A stretch of DNA of 64,000 bases from Cenarchaeum symbiosum A (GTDB lineage: Archaea; Thermoproteota; Nitrososphaeria; Nitrososphaerales; Nitrosopumilaceae): contig DP000238.1 in the NCBI GenBank assembly GCA_000200715.1, forward strand, positions 30,519 to 94,518, in the 5' to 3' direction. Every line of letters starts with the position of its first letter. The first letter of the stretch is position 1. A program made the translations under genes and the position numbers. The notes below the pieces were generated by a model that was given only the letters and a program-made list of their open reading frames with translations, had not been told where the DNA came from and did not search any database. Below, in pieces: positions 24,830-33,758 of the stretch.

Positions 24830-26199
24830 TTCTCAGCAGTCCTCAGCCAGTCTAAATCGTTGTTGTAAAACTCGCGTACATCATCTATGCCGTACTTTAT
24901 CATGGCTATTCTTTCTATGCCCCCGCCCCATGCAAGTACGGGCCTTCTTATGCCCAGCGGCCGGGTCACCTCTGGGCGGAATATGCCCATGCCGAATAAC
25001 TCGACCCACTTGCCCATCCTTTCATTGTACACCATTGTCTGGAGCGACGGCTCCGTATATGGAAAGAAGGTGGGCCAGAACTTTGTCTTGCCAAGGCCTA
25101 TTCTTTTGTAGAACTCTTCTTGTATGCCCATCAGGCCGCGCAGGGTGACGTCCGGGCCAGTGACTACACCTTCTGCCTGGTGGAACTCGACTAGATGCTT
25201 GTAGCTTACTTTTTCATTCCGGAATACCCGGCCCAGTGAAAAGGCCCTTGCCTCGTCGGGTCTCTCTTCTGCCAGGTATTTTATTGTCGTACAGGTAGTG
25301 TGTGTCCGGAGGACCGTCCTTCTTGCCTCGTCCAGGCTCCAGGGCCCCCAGTTTTTCTTGTGGGCTCCAGAGACGTTTTTGATCTGTCCAGGGGTGGCAA
25401 AGTTTGACGACTGTATGCCTTCGAGGAAGAAGGTATCCTGTATCTCCCTTGCTGGATGGTCCTGCGGGGTAAAGAGCGCATCAAAGTTCCAGAAACTTGA
25501 CTGTGCAAGACTGCCGGTTATCTCGGTAAAGCCGAGGGCGACAAACGCCTCTCTTATCTCTGCTATGACCTCGTTGAGGGGGTGAACGCGGGCGGGGTGG
25601 GTTACGGGAGCGTCGGCCTCTACGTCTATGGCCTTAGTCTTGAAGTCAACTTTGATCTCTTTATCCTTGAGCTCAATCGCATGGACCATGTGTTTTTTTT
25701 CTATTATAAAGTTGGGTCGAGATCTGAGCGTATCCAGATCCTTAGAAATTAGATTCAGTATAAACGCATTTCCTTCTCCAATCCTTTCTATCGTGTCCTC
25801 ACCAGGAAGCTTATCCACGTTCTTTTCAAGCGAGATGATGCCATTTTTGTTACTTATCCATCCTTCTCTGAGAGCTATGCCCATTGCGGGCCCGAGCACG
25901 CCACCCAGTTCCTTCTTAAGCTCACGTATATTGCGCTGTCCACCTTTGAGCGCATTCATCAACCTCCTCTCCGGGAGTTTGTTCGCAAGAGCTTCGAGCC
26001 CATTTTTTCCAAGCCTGAACTCGATATTTGCAGTTTCGTTGACAGTAATGATGTCCTTGTGTTTGAGCCACTGGATTCCCCGGCGCACCTGGTCAGGCGA
26101 GAGCCCAGTAAGGAATGGAAGGTCGGCCTCAAAGCGCCACTCTCCTCTTATTACGCCAATGATCTTCTTTTCTATTTCATGTAAAACCTGCATCGGCAC
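24820..26199 (-). CDS. pheS: Phenylalanyl-tRNA synthetase alpha subunit
   Basis: 459 residues. The N-terminus carries winged-helix segments (DQVRRGIQWLKHKDIITVNE) and the catalytic class II core follows: HPLNEVIAEIREAFVALGF, the motif 2 region RVFRNEKVSYKHLVEFHQAE, and motif 3 VLAWGGGIERIAM. It charges tRNA-Phe together with PheT. It is first of the pheST operon; the start at 26199 faces trpS only 47 bases away, so the two synthetase promoters share one short spacer. Confidence 0.96.
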   Translation of the reverse strand: MPMQVLHEIEKKIIGVIRGEWRFEADLPFLTGLSPDQVRRGIQWLKHKDIITVNETANIEFRLGKNGLEALANKLPERRLMNALKGGQRNIRELKKELGGVLGPAMGIALREGWISNKNGIISLEKNVDKLPGEDTIERIGEGNAFILNLISKDLDTLRSRPNFIIEKKHMVHAIELKDKEIKVDFKTKAIDVEADAPVTHPARVHPLNEVIAEIREAFVALGFTEITGSLAQSSFWNFDALFTPQDHPAREIQDTFFLEGIQSSNFATPGQIKNVSGAHKKNWGPWSLDEARRTVLRTHTTCTTIKYLAEERPDEARAFSLGRVFRNEKVSYKHLVEFHQAEGVVTGPDVTLRGLMGIQEEFYKRIGLGKTKFWPTFFPYTEPSLQTMVYNERMGKWVELFGMGIFRPEVTRPLGIRRPVLAWGGGIERIAMIKYGIDDVREFYNNDLDWLRTAEKCR

Positions 26200-26246
26200 A
26201 AAAACCCTAAAAAGACTTTTTAAACCTTGAGCCGGAACAGGATGGA

Positions 26247-27353
26247 ATGCCCGACAACTTTGTGGTCACGCCATGGCGCGTGGAGGGCGAGATAGACTAT
26301 GACAGGCTGACCGAACAGTTCGGGACGACAAAGCTGACTGATGAGCTGCTCGACCGCCTGCGAAAGATTGCAGGCGAGGACCACTTTATGCTGAGGCGCA
26401 GGATATTTTTCTCTCACAGGGACCTGAACATGATACTTGACTCGCATGAATCAGGCAAGGGGTTCTTCCTATACACGGGCCGCGGCCCCTCGGGCCACAC
26501 TCACATAGGACACCTCATACCGTGGGTCTTTGCAAAGTGGCTGCAGGACCGCTTTGGGGCCAACATGTACTTTCAGCTTACTGATGATGAAAAGTTCTAC
26601 TCACAGAACAACATGACATTAGACGAGACAAGAGGCTTTGCATACGAAAATGCTCTCGACTTTGTCGCACTCGGCTTTGATCCCGCAAAGACTAGCATAG
26701 TAATAGACACCGAGGATATCTCCACCCTTTACCCGCTGGCCGCACAGGTTGCAAAAAAGCTCAACTTCTCCAACATGAAGGCAGTATTCGGCTTTACCAA
26801 CGAGACCAACATAGGCATGATATTCTATACATCGCTACAGTCGGCCCCGTGCTTTCTAGAGGACAAGCCGGTCCTGATCCCCCTCGGGGTAGACCAGGAC
26901 CCGCACTTTAGGCTGACGCGGGACGTGGCCCCAAAGCTGGGCAGGCCAAAGCCGGCACTCCTCCACAATATCATGGTGCCCGCTCTTGGCGGTCCGGGAG
27001 GCAAGATGTCGGGGAGCAGCGGGGGAGCAATCTACACCACAGACGACCCCGGGACTGTCAAGAAAAAGATAAACAAATATGCGTTCTCTGGCGGAAAGGC
27101 TGATGTGGAGGAGCATCGGAAGCTGGGCGGTGACCCGGAGGTGGACGTATCGTACCAGTACCTGAGGATATTCTTTGAGCCAGATGATGCCCGGCTCCGA
27201 AAGATCCACGACGAGTACAGGTCAGGATCGCTCCTGACGGGCGAGCTCAAGGGAATACTGATTGAAAAGATCAACACGTTTCTTGCCCGGCACCAGGAGG
27301 CAAGAGAGCGCGCAAAAGACAGAATGGGAGAGTTTCGGCTTGCAAAAAATTAA
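26247..27353 (+). CDS. trpS: Tryptophanyl-tRNA synthetase
   Basis: 368 residues, archaeal/eukaryotic type. HIGH appears as SGHTHIGHL and KMSKS as GGKMSGSSGG; between them are FGFTNETNIGMIF and PLGVDQDPHF. It charges tRNA-Trp; the cognate tRNA gene is about 8 kb away in this window. The start is the ATG at 26247 (a second ATG at 26242 is out of frame). The 3' end overlaps the next small gene by 14 bases. Confidence 0.96.
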   Translation: MPDNFVVTPWRVEGEIDYDRLTEQFGTTKLTDELLDRLRKIAGEDHFMLRRRIFFSHRDLNMILDSHESGKGFFLYTGRGPSGHTHIGHLIPWVFAKWLQDRFGANMYFQLTDDEKFYSQNNMTLDETRGFAYENALDFVALGFDPAKTSIVIDTEDISTLYPLAAQVAKKLNFSNMKAVFGFTNETNIGMIFYTSLQSAPCFLEDKPVLIPLGVDQDPHFRLTRDVAPKLGRPKPALLHNIMVPALGGPGGKMSGSSGGAIYTTDDPGTVKKKINKYAFSGGKADVEEHRKLGGDPEVDVSYQYLRIFFEPDDARLRKIHDEYRSGSLLTGELKGILIEKINTFLARHQEARERAKDRMGEFRLAKN

Positions 27354-27624
27354 GATCAGCTGCGAGGACAAGTATGAAGCACAAAAGCTTACCAGCCTCG
27401 TATACCTCGAAGACAGCTCCGAGACTTTCATCAACGCGATAATCAACATAATAGATACAGAGATGATAGTCGCCCTAAAGGACAAGTCCGTCCACAGTAT
27501 AGTACTCAAGGACAAGGACAACGTAGAGGCGCTCGCCGACTTTCTCCAGTCGGTACTAGACGAGGAGCACCAGATAACAGCCACTACCTCGTCTGATGCC
27601 GAAGTGGTAATTACAAAGGCCTAG
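27340..27624 (+). CDS. Small conserved-looking protein coupled to trpS
   Basis: 94 residues from a TTG at 27340 inside the end of trpS; the upstream open frame is trpS shadow. Sequence MQKIKISCEDKYEAQKLTSL, then NIIDTEMIVALKDKSVHSIV and a helix LADFLQSVLDEE: a small alpha/beta protein. Its stop TAG shares the palindrome CTAG with the stop of the convergent gene at 27621. Family unknown. Confidence 0.6.
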   Translation: MQKIKISCEDKYEAQKLTSLVYLEDSSETFINAIINIIDTEMIVALKDKSVHSIVLKDKDNVEALADFLQSVLDEEHQITATTSSDAEVVITKA

Positions 27625-27950
27625 ACTAGCCACCTATCCACCTCGGATTCCATTGCCTCCAAGACCTTGAGAAAGTACAATCTAGTCGAATACGGCATCT
27701 GTCCCATCCGGGCATCTGCCGCCGTCATAAAGTACCCTACTGCCCTCTTGGATATATCCACGGTAAACTTCATGGTAAGCACGGGGTCGCGCCTTATGCG
27801 CATTTTGCTGTGCAGCCACGGCGGAGCCATCTCCCTTGCATCGCCCATTATCGCATCGTACCATGCGGCAAGGTTGTCGGGGTCAAGGCCGTCCTTGAGC
27901 CCCTTTGTGCTGCCTTCTATCCCCTCGAGCATGCGGTCCACCGTCTCCAT
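27621..27950 (-). CDS. Small helical protein, unknown function
   Basis: 109 residues, mostly helical, with LKDGLDPDNLAAWYDAIMGD, MKFTVDISKRAVGYFMTAAD and LYFLKVLEAMESEVDRWL. No membrane segment or cysteine motif. It is convergent with the gene at 27340 and shares the CTAG stop. Start ATG at 27950. I recognise no family; coding character and neighbours support it as a gene. Confidence 0.55.
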   Translation of the reverse strand: METVDRMLEGIEGSTKGLKDGLDPDNLAAWYDAIMGDAREMAPPWLHSKMRIRRDPVLTMKFTVDISKRAVGYFMTAADARMGQMPYSTRLYFLKVLEAMESEVDRWLV

Positions 27951-28018
27951 GGGCGGGCATGCCCCGGGGTGGCTTTATCAGAGATACTCAAACCCAGCCG
28001 AGCTGCTTGTCAAAAGGA

Positions 28019-28477
28019 TCAGGGCTGCCTGCCGGAGGGGTCTATCTCTGAGTTTTTTATCCTGGTAGACGAGATTCTCGTGCCATCCTCTGCCATCACC
28101 ATCGGCACCACCACTACAGATACCGGCGGGAGGCCCTTGCCGCGCCGCAGGGCATTGAGGACGTCCCCCTGGGGATGGGTCTCCTCGCTGACCACCAGCA
28201 CATCCACACCGGGCTCAAGAACCGCCGGCCCAAAGTCTTCATCCAGCCTGCTTACCGAGTATTTTGCATCTGGAAACCTCTCCGAGATGAACGATTCAAG
28301 GGCCGCAAACCTCTCCTCATAATTCTTGGCCGGACGCTTGCCCCTCTTGAGGGCCAGTGCATCGCTTGTAAGCCCTATGATGGCCTCCGCGGCCTCGAAC
28401 GTCCTGGCGAGAAGGGCCGCGTGGCCCTCGTGTATCACATCAAATGTTCCCCCCACTGCTGCAAGCTTAAAGGCCAT
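28019..28477 (-). CDS. coaD: Phosphopantetheine adenylyltransferase (archaeal type)
   Basis: 152 residues. AAVGGTFDVIHEGHAALL has the nucleotidyltransferase (T/H)xGH region, and DGTRISSTRIKNSEI gives the ISSTxI motif near the C-terminus. This is the archaeal form of the enzyme that converts 4'-phosphopantetheine to dephospho-CoA. CoA feeds the succinyl-CoA steps encoded by sucCD later in the window. It is a single gene on the minus strand. Confidence 0.92.
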   Translation of the reverse strand: MAFKLAAVGGTFDVIHEGHAALLARTFEAAEAIIGLTSDALALKRGKRPAKNYEERFAALESFISERFPDAKYSVSRLDEDFGPAVLEPGVDVLVVSEETHPQGDVLNALRRGKGLPPVSVVVVPMVMAEDGTRISSTRIKNSEIDPSGRQP

Positions 28478-28544
28478 GGAACACGCAAGGTATTACCGCT
28501 AATTCTATTTTGCGCATACATTTTAGCCTAGCAGGGGGTGCGCA

Positions 28545-28895
28545 ATGGGGCCGCGGGAGTGCCTCGTGGAGAGGGCCGCCTCCACGCACTCCATCGTGGG
28601 GAAGGAACGCATGTCCGTTATGCTGGAACATGCGTGTATGCTGCTCGAGGCGCATGAAATGACATCCACCTTTGTACTAAATGGCCGCATCGACAGTGCG
28701 GGGCTTTCTCAAGCCCTGCAGGTTCTCGTACTCCCGAAGTGCATGGAGATAAAGAACCCTGCGGTAGATCACACAGATACGGGAACGAAAAGTGTACCGC
28801 AAAACTCGGCGTATTCGGAGCGTGTAAAGGAGGGTCGCCTTGACGAGTTACCCGGCAACATTGAATTCCTTCTGGAGAAGCTTTGTGATCTGTAA
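28545..28895 (+). CDS. Hypothetical protein
   Basis: 116 residues from an ATG at 28545; a weak TATA-like ACATTTTA lies about 20 bases before. Codon positions look coding, with many third-position G/C, but no family, membrane segment or metal motif is recognisable. The middle segment (HTDTGTKSVPQNSAYSERV) looks unstructured. The opposite strand has a weaker open frame. This could still be non-coding. Confidence 0.4.
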   Translation: MGPRECLVERAASTHSIVGKERMSVMLEHACMLLEAHEMTSTFVLNGRIDSAGLSQALQVLVLPKCMEIKNPAVDHTDTGTKSVPQNSAYSERVKEGRLDELPGNIEFLLEKLCDL

Positions 28896-28904
28896 TCTTG
28901 CGCC

Positions 28905-29969
28905 CTAGTTTACTATCACTAGCACGACAGGCCCCTTTGGAGACAGGGGCACCCCGTTTGTATCCCACATGTACGTCTCTATAAAGTATAAACCGTCCTT
29001 CTCGGGTATCCATTCTACCGACGGCATCTGCGGCTCCGGGCTGTTGAAAGAGCCACTAAACGCGCCGACATATTCAACCACCGCATCCCTGCCCGACTGT
29101 TTTACCTGCGCATAGTATACATAATCCTGGTCGTACGTCTCGCCTTGGGACGCCACCTGCAGCCACGTGCTGCTCTGTATTAGCAGCGGCTCGCCCACTT
29201 TTGTGCTCGATACCCTCTCCCCTCCCACGCTGATATGCACATCATTTATGCTGACTTTTTTGGAGATGGGCTCCGGCTGGGTCACCTCTACATCCCATGT
29301 ATTCGAGAGGAGCGTGGTCGATTCTGCAAACATGTAAAACCCCACCGTCGACCTGTGGTATGCCTCGCTAAGCGAAAAGGTAGAGGATCCACCGGCAGGT
29401 ATCACAGACGGGATATCGACTGTCACCACTTTGAGCAGCCTCGGCGGCCTGAACCCGTCGTACATGACCATGTGGATGCTCGTCTCCTCGGCGGGCGACT
29501 TTGCATTGTTCTTTATCGTCCCGGAATATTCTATCCTCTCTGCAGTGCCGGTAAGCTCGCCTCCTATCTCGAGCTCGGCAGGCTTTGACGCAGCAGATGT
29601 AAACCCGAGCAAATTCACAGATACATTGCTAGTATCCGGGTTTGCAGAGGGCGAGATTATCATGTATGGGGAGCTGCCCCGGGCGGGTATCACATCGAGG
29701 ACCGTAGTCCCGATGGTCGACTCCAGCGGGGCAAGGCTCGTATCGCCAAAAAAGCCCGCCCAGATCTTGACTGACGTAACCGGGAAATCCTTTGTATTCT
29801 CCACCTCCCCCACTATGACGGTCCGGCCCTGTGAATCGGTATAATGGTACGGCGTAAAGCTAGATAGCCCCACCCCCAGGGTGGGGTCCGTGTCTACCGA
29901 CTGTGCGAGGGCAGGCTGAACGGGGAGCAGGCCGGCCGCTAGAACAGCTATAACGAGCAGTCTTATCAT
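28905..29969 (-). CDS. Secreted protein with FxLYD-like domains
   Basis: 354 residues from the ATG at 29969, where the signal peptide starts (MIRLLVIAVLAAGLLPVQPA). Two beta-sandwich units of about 95 residues follow; the first has VIVGEVENTKDFPVTSVKIW and the second RIEYSGTIKNNAKSPAEETS. Both carry the pattern of a conserved N-x-S/T strand followed by PxGSS, as in FxLYD domains of exported proteins. The last 100 residues look like an Ig-type module. No anchor is seen. It probably acts outside the cell; ligand unknown. Confidence 0.6.
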   Translation of the reverse strand: MIRLLVIAVLAAGLLPVQPALAQSVDTDPTLGVGLSSFTPYHYTDSQGRTVIVGEVENTKDFPVTSVKIWAGFFGDTSLAPLESTIGTTVLDVIPARGSSPYMIISPSANPDTSNVSVNLLGFTSAASKPAELEIGGELTGTAERIEYSGTIKNNAKSPAEETSIHMVMYDGFRPPRLLKVVTVDIPSVIPAGGSSTFSLSEAYHRSTVGFYMFAESTTLLSNTWDVEVTQPEPISKKVSINDVHISVGGERVSSTKVGEPLLIQSSTWLQVASQGETYDQDYVYYAQVKQSGRDAVVEYVGAFSGSFNSPEPQMPSVEWIPEKDGLYFIETYMWDTNGVPLSPKGPVVLVIVN

Positions 29970-30071
29970 ACAGGAGGCTCCCCCGGGGCGATTAAAATAG
30001 TTCGGCATATCATTTGTAAACAATATAGCTAGCGTGATTCATCCTATCCACGTACTGCTGTAGGGTAACGC

Positions 30072-30176
30072 CTAGGCCTTCTTTTTGCGGGCCGTAATCA
30101 CGAACCAGTAAACCAGTCCGGGTGCGAGCCCGACAATCAGGGGTATCCATACAGGCCATCCATCTGCTGCTGCCAT
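30072..30176 (-). CDS. 34-residue single-helix membrane protein
   Basis: MAAADGWPVWIPLIVGLAPG followed by a hydrophobic run and the basic end ARKKKA: a textbook single transmembrane helix with positive-inside tail. A strong TATA-like ATTTAAAT lies on the minus strand at 30201-30208, about 25 bases before the ATG at 30176. Good promoter placement supports a real gene. It may be a small subunit of a membrane complex, but nothing identifies which. Confidence 0.55.
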   Translation of the reverse strand: MAAADGWPVWIPLIVGLAPGLVYWFVITARKKKA

Positions 30177-30417
30177 GTTGGTAAAAGCCCGACCTATTCT
30201 ATTTAAATCAACCCCAGAGGGCAGGCACGCCGTTCACATCTCAGATCCAGGGGATGCCGGACAGGCCGATCACGCCAGCGATCTGCACATTGATCCCGCT
30301 GGCAGATCCGCCCCCGGACGCATAGCCTTTCACACTGCCGCGCGGACCAGCCGCTGATGCACCAGGGCCGCATGCGGGGCCCGCCATATCGCCCCGGCCA
30401 ATACACTCGAAAAAAAC

Positions 30418-30473
30418 CGCGGCTCCGCGGCGGCTCTGCCGCGGCGGGCCCCCGCGGCGCGATCGGAGCCGCG
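30418..30473. other. GC-rich structured element with perfect 10-base inverted arms
   Basis: CGCGGCTCCG (30418-30427) and CGGAGCCGCG (30464-30473) are perfect reverse complements, with further nested pairing inside (GCGGC/GCCGC and CCGCGG/CCGCGG). It lies about 10 bases before the TATA-like stretch of the transketolase gene. The 240 bases to its left (30177-30417) show only the minus-strand promoter and no supported gene. It could be a folded RNA, an attenuator or a protein-binding site. Confidence 0.45.
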
Positions 30474-30511
30474 CCAACCCGTATAGATTTTTATTCGCAC
30501 CCCCGGGGCGG

Positions 30512-32143
30512 GTGATCAGCTTGGGCATCAACTACTGCCAGATAAAAAAGAATGTCCGCGCCGTGCGCAGATTGGTGATAAGGGGGACCACCGCGGCAGG
30601 TTCCGGGCACCCCGGGGGATCGTTCTCGATGGCAGAGATAATAGGCGTGCTCTTTTACGGGCACCTCCGGTATGATCCAAAGAATCCGTCATGGGAGGAC
30701 CGGGACAGGCTTGTCCTCTCAAAGGGGCACGCGGCGCCGGGGCTCTTTTCCGGACTGGCTGTCGCGGGATACTTTGACAAAGATGAAATAGAGACGCTCC
30801 GAAAATTCGGGAGCAGGCTGCAGGGTCACCCGGATTTAAAGTGCCCCGGCGTCGAGTTCTGCGGGGGATCATTGGGGATAGGGCTCTCATTCTCGCTGGG
30901 CATTGCGCTTGCAGCAAAGATAGACGGCAGGGGGCACCGCGTGTATACAATACTGGGGGACGGCGAATCAGACGAGGGCCAGGTCTGGGAGGCCGCCATG
31001 GCTGCAGCCAAATACAAGACGGACAACCTGACTGCAATACTGGACAGGAATCTAATCCAGCAGGATTCCCGTACAGAAGATGTAATGCCGCTTGACGCGC
31101 CCGGAATGAAAGTGGGCGACAAGTGGCGCTCGTTTGGCTGGAACGTCATAGAGGTCGACGGGCACCGCATAGAGGAGCTTGATGGAGCACTGCGGGGGGC
31201 CGCAGATACAAAGGGCGCCCCGACGATGATAATCGCCCGGACTATCAAGGGTAAGGGAGTCGAGCACATGGAGAACAATCCGAGCTGGCACGGCCAGGCG
31301 GCAGACCCGGAGATAGCCCCGATAATACAAGAGGAGCTCGGATCCCAGTGCGCCATAGCGCCCTCGATAATAGCGGGCGATATGACTGATTTATCCGGGG
31401 AGGTCCGCAGGTGTGCAGAAGGCGGGGCCGACTATATCCATCTTGATGTAATGGACGGCCGGTTTGTGCCAAACAAGACCTTTGATCATGAAAAGATAAG
31501 GGAGCTGCGGCCCATCACGCAGACCCCCTTTGATACGCACCTGATGATCGACGAGCCGGGCAGGCACATACGGGAGTATGCCGAGGCCGGAAGCGACATC
31601 ATTACCGTCCATGCAGAGGCGTGCGATTCCTCTACTTTTGGCGAGATACACGACTATCTCCGGGACAACCTGGTCGGGGTGGGCCTGGCAGTCAACCCGG
31701 GAACAGAACTGCCCCCCTGGGCTGCAAAGTTCGCGCCCACTATCGACCAGGTTATCATCATGTCGGTGGTCCCAGGCAAATCAGGACAAAAATACATCGA
31801 GGATACGCACGCCAAGGCCTCGCGGATGGCGGAACAGCTGGCTGGACACGGCTTTGAGGGGGTAATAGAGGCCGATGGCGGCGTCACAGAACAGAACATC
31901 GGCTCGTGCTTTACAGACGGGGCCCGGGCGTTTGTAGGGGGGAGCGCCATAGTGGGCCAGCGGGATATATCGTCAGCGATAACGGGCTTTCGAGAAGCGC
32001 TCGCAGACGCGCGCAGAACAATGCTGCTACACAGTGCAGAGAGGCGTGGCGGCAGAGATCTTGTAAAAAAATGGGCCGGATTACACAAGGGCAAAGCGGG
32101 GGAGCTCGTAGAGCAGCTAGCCACCAAGGAGGGATTGTTATGA
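30512..32143 (+). CDS. Transketolase N-terminal subunit fused to ribulose-phosphate 3-epimerase
   Basis: 543 residues in one frame. Residues about 8-276 are a transketolase N-half: GSGHPGGSFSMAE (31-42), LSKGHAAPG and the thiamine-diphosphate motif GDGESDEGQ with N180. Residues 280-500 are a complete epimerase: CAIAPSIIAGD, YIHLDVMDGRFVPN (H310, D312), DTHLMID (H343), MSVVPGKSGQK and EADGGV (D455), the known metal/catalytic set. A 43-residue basic tail follows. GTG start at 30512, 25 bases after a TATA-like GATTTTTATT. The fusion joins epimerase and transketolase steps in one chain. It overlaps the next gene as ATGA. Confidence 0.95.
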   Translation: MISLGINYCQIKKNVRAVRRLVIRGTTAAGSGHPGGSFSMAEIIGVLFYGHLRYDPKNPSWEDRDRLVLSKGHAAPGLFSGLAVAGYFDKDEIETLRKFGSRLQGHPDLKCPGVEFCGGSLGIGLSFSLGIALAAKIDGRGHRVYTILGDGESDEGQVWEAAMAAAKYKTDNLTAILDRNLIQQDSRTEDVMPLDAPGMKVGDKWRSFGWNVIEVDGHRIEELDGALRGAADTKGAPTMIIARTIKGKGVEHMENNPSWHGQAADPEIAPIIQEELGSQCAIAPSIIAGDMTDLSGEVRRCAEGGADYIHLDVMDGRFVPNKTFDHEKIRELRPITQTPFDTHLMIDEPGRHIREYAEAGSDIITVHAEACDSSTFGEIHDYLRDNLVGVGLAVNPGTELPPWAAKFAPTIDQVIIMSVVPGKSGQKYIEDTHAKASRMAEQLAGHGFEGVIEADGGVTEQNIGSCFTDGARAFVGGSAIVGQRDISSAITGFREALADARRTMLLHSAERRGGRDLVKKWAGLHKGKAGELVEQLATKEGLL

Positions 32144-33096
32144 CCCTTACCGATATGCGCTCAGAATACGGCAAGACCCTCGTGGAGCTTGGGAGCACAG
32201 ACCAGTCGGTGGTGGTGCTTGGCGCAGATACCACCAGCTCGCTCAAGACAGCCGGCTTTGGGCGCGAGTTTCCAGGCAGGTTCTTTAACATGGGGATAGC
32301 GGAGGCAAACCTTGTCTCGGTATCTGCGGGCCTGGCAATATCGGGCAAGACTGCCTTTGCAAGCACATACGCGATATTTCTCCCCGGCAGGGCCGTCGAC
32401 CAGATAAGAAATGCAGTATGTTATCCCACCAGAAACGGCAAGAGCGGCCTCAACGTAAAGCTTGTCGTATCCCACGGAGGCCTGACAGTCGGAGCCGACG
32501 GCGGCTCGCACCAGCAGTTGGAAGATATCGCCATAATGAGGGCCATCCCCAACATGAGGGTGCTCATACCGGCAGATACCTTTGCCGTCCGGGCTCTGGT
32601 CCGCACGATGGCAGCCGAATACGGCCCGTTCTACATGAGGATGGCGCGCTCAAAGACTCCCACAGTACACTCTGAATCCACAAAATTTGTGCCCGGCCGG
32701 GGGATAACCGTCAGGGACGGCTCGGACTGTACTATCGCATCATGCGGGATTACCGTCCACATGGCTATCGAAGCCGCAGATATGCTCGATAAAGAGGGCA
32801 TATCATGCAGGGTCCTCGACATGTTCTCGGTAAAGCCCATTGATGGTCCACTGCTTGAAAAGGCCGCGCGGGAGACGGGCAGGATAGTCACCTGTGAAGA
32901 GCACAATATACTGGGCGGTATGGGCTCGGCAGTTGCCGAGGCGGTATCAGAAAGGCACCCCGTGCAGGTAAGGCGCATAGGCGTGGATGACACATTTGGC
33001 GAATCGTGCAGGGACTCTGAGGTCTACATGCTGCTCGAAAAGCATGGCATAACGGCAGCTAATATAGCCCGGATTGCAAAGGGGATGATACATTGA
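32140..33096 (+). CDS. Transketolase C-terminal subunit
   Basis: 318 residues from the ATG at 32140, overlapping the fusion gene stop (ATGA); the longer upstream frame is epimerase shadow. The pyrimidine-binding half of transketolase is clear: FFNMGIAEANLVSVSAGLA (the conserved Glu), LVVSHGGLTVGADGGSHQQ and the C-terminal GRIVTCEEHNILGGMGSAVA. It pairs with the N-half to form active transketolase, splitting the enzyme as in many archaea. Confidence 0.95.
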   Translation: MTLTDMRSEYGKTLVELGSTDQSVVVLGADTTSSLKTAGFGREFPGRFFNMGIAEANLVSVSAGLAISGKTAFASTYAIFLPGRAVDQIRNAVCYPTRNGKSGLNVKLVVSHGGLTVGADGGSHQQLEDIAIMRAIPNMRVLIPADTFAVRALVRTMAAEYGPFYMRMARSKTPTVHSESTKFVPGRGITVRDGSDCTIASCGITVHMAIEAADMLDKEGISCRVLDMFSVKPIDGPLLEKAARETGRIVTCEEHNILGGMGSAVAEAVSERHPVQVRRIGVDDTFGESCRDSEVYMLLEKHGITAANIARIAKGMIH

Positions 33097-33758
33097 AGAT
33101 ATTCCTCGATACTGCCAATATACAGTCCATACGAAAATACAACGACATGGGCCTTGTCGACGGGATAACGACCAACCCGAGCCTGCTATCGAAAGAGGGC
33201 GGCAGCCCCAAGGAGGTAATGGCGGAGATAGCCCGGATAATAGAGGGGCCCGTCAGCCTGGAGGTGGTCAGCACCGAATATGCAGGCATGATGGAGGAAG
33301 GCCACAGGCTCCGCGGATACGGCGACAACGTGGTGGTAAAGTGCCCCATGACTGCCGACGGGCTTAGGGCATGCAAGTCGCTTACTGCCGAGGACATACC
33401 CGTGAATATCACACTGGTATTCTCCCCAAACCAGGCGCTTTTGGCGGCAAAGGCTGGGGCCGCATATGTAAGCCCGTTCATAGGCCGTTTAGACGACATA
33501 GGGCAGGAAGGCATGCTGTTGATAGAGGAAATGGTCGAGATATACTCCAACTATGAATTTGAAGCAGAGATACTAGTGGCCAGCATACGGCACCCGATGC
33601 ATGTGATAGAGGCTGCAAAGCTGGGAGCTGACGTGGCCACCTTGCCGCCGGCGGTCCTCGGCAAGATGCTCTCCCATCCATTGACCGACAGGGGCCTTGA
33701 GAGCTTTCTAGCGGACTGGGACAAGCTAAAATCTGAAAATCCTGGCGCAGGGTTCTAG
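33093..33758 (+). CDS. tal: Transaldolase / fructose-6-phosphate aldolase family enzyme
   Basis: 221 residues, the short class. The N-terminus MKIFLDTANIQSIRKYNDMG and GITTNPSLLSKEG, the Schiff-base lysine in VVVKCPMT, and AAYVSPFIGRLDD are diagnostic. The TTG start overlaps the transketolase stop as TTGA. With the two genes before it this gives the carbon-shuffling steps of the non-oxidative pentose phosphate pathway in one operon. The short family also includes F6P aldolases, so the exact reaction is inferred from context. Confidence 0.9.
   Translation: MKIFLDTANIQSIRKYNDMGLVDGITTNPSLLSKEGGSPKEVMAEIARIIEGPVSLEVVSTEYAGMMEEGHRLRGYGDNVVVKCPMTADGLRACKSLTAEDIPVNITLVFSPNQALLAAKAGAAYVSPFIGRLDDIGQEGMLLIEEMVEIYSNYEFEAEILVASIRHPMHVIEAAKLGADVATLPPAVLGKMLSHPLTDRGLESFLADWDKLKSENPGAGF

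Noticed and set aside
30203-30531. Glycine-rich minus-strand frames beside the transketolase promoter
   Set aside because: They run through the structured element and promoter of the opposite-strand operon; composition is repetitive, not coding-like.
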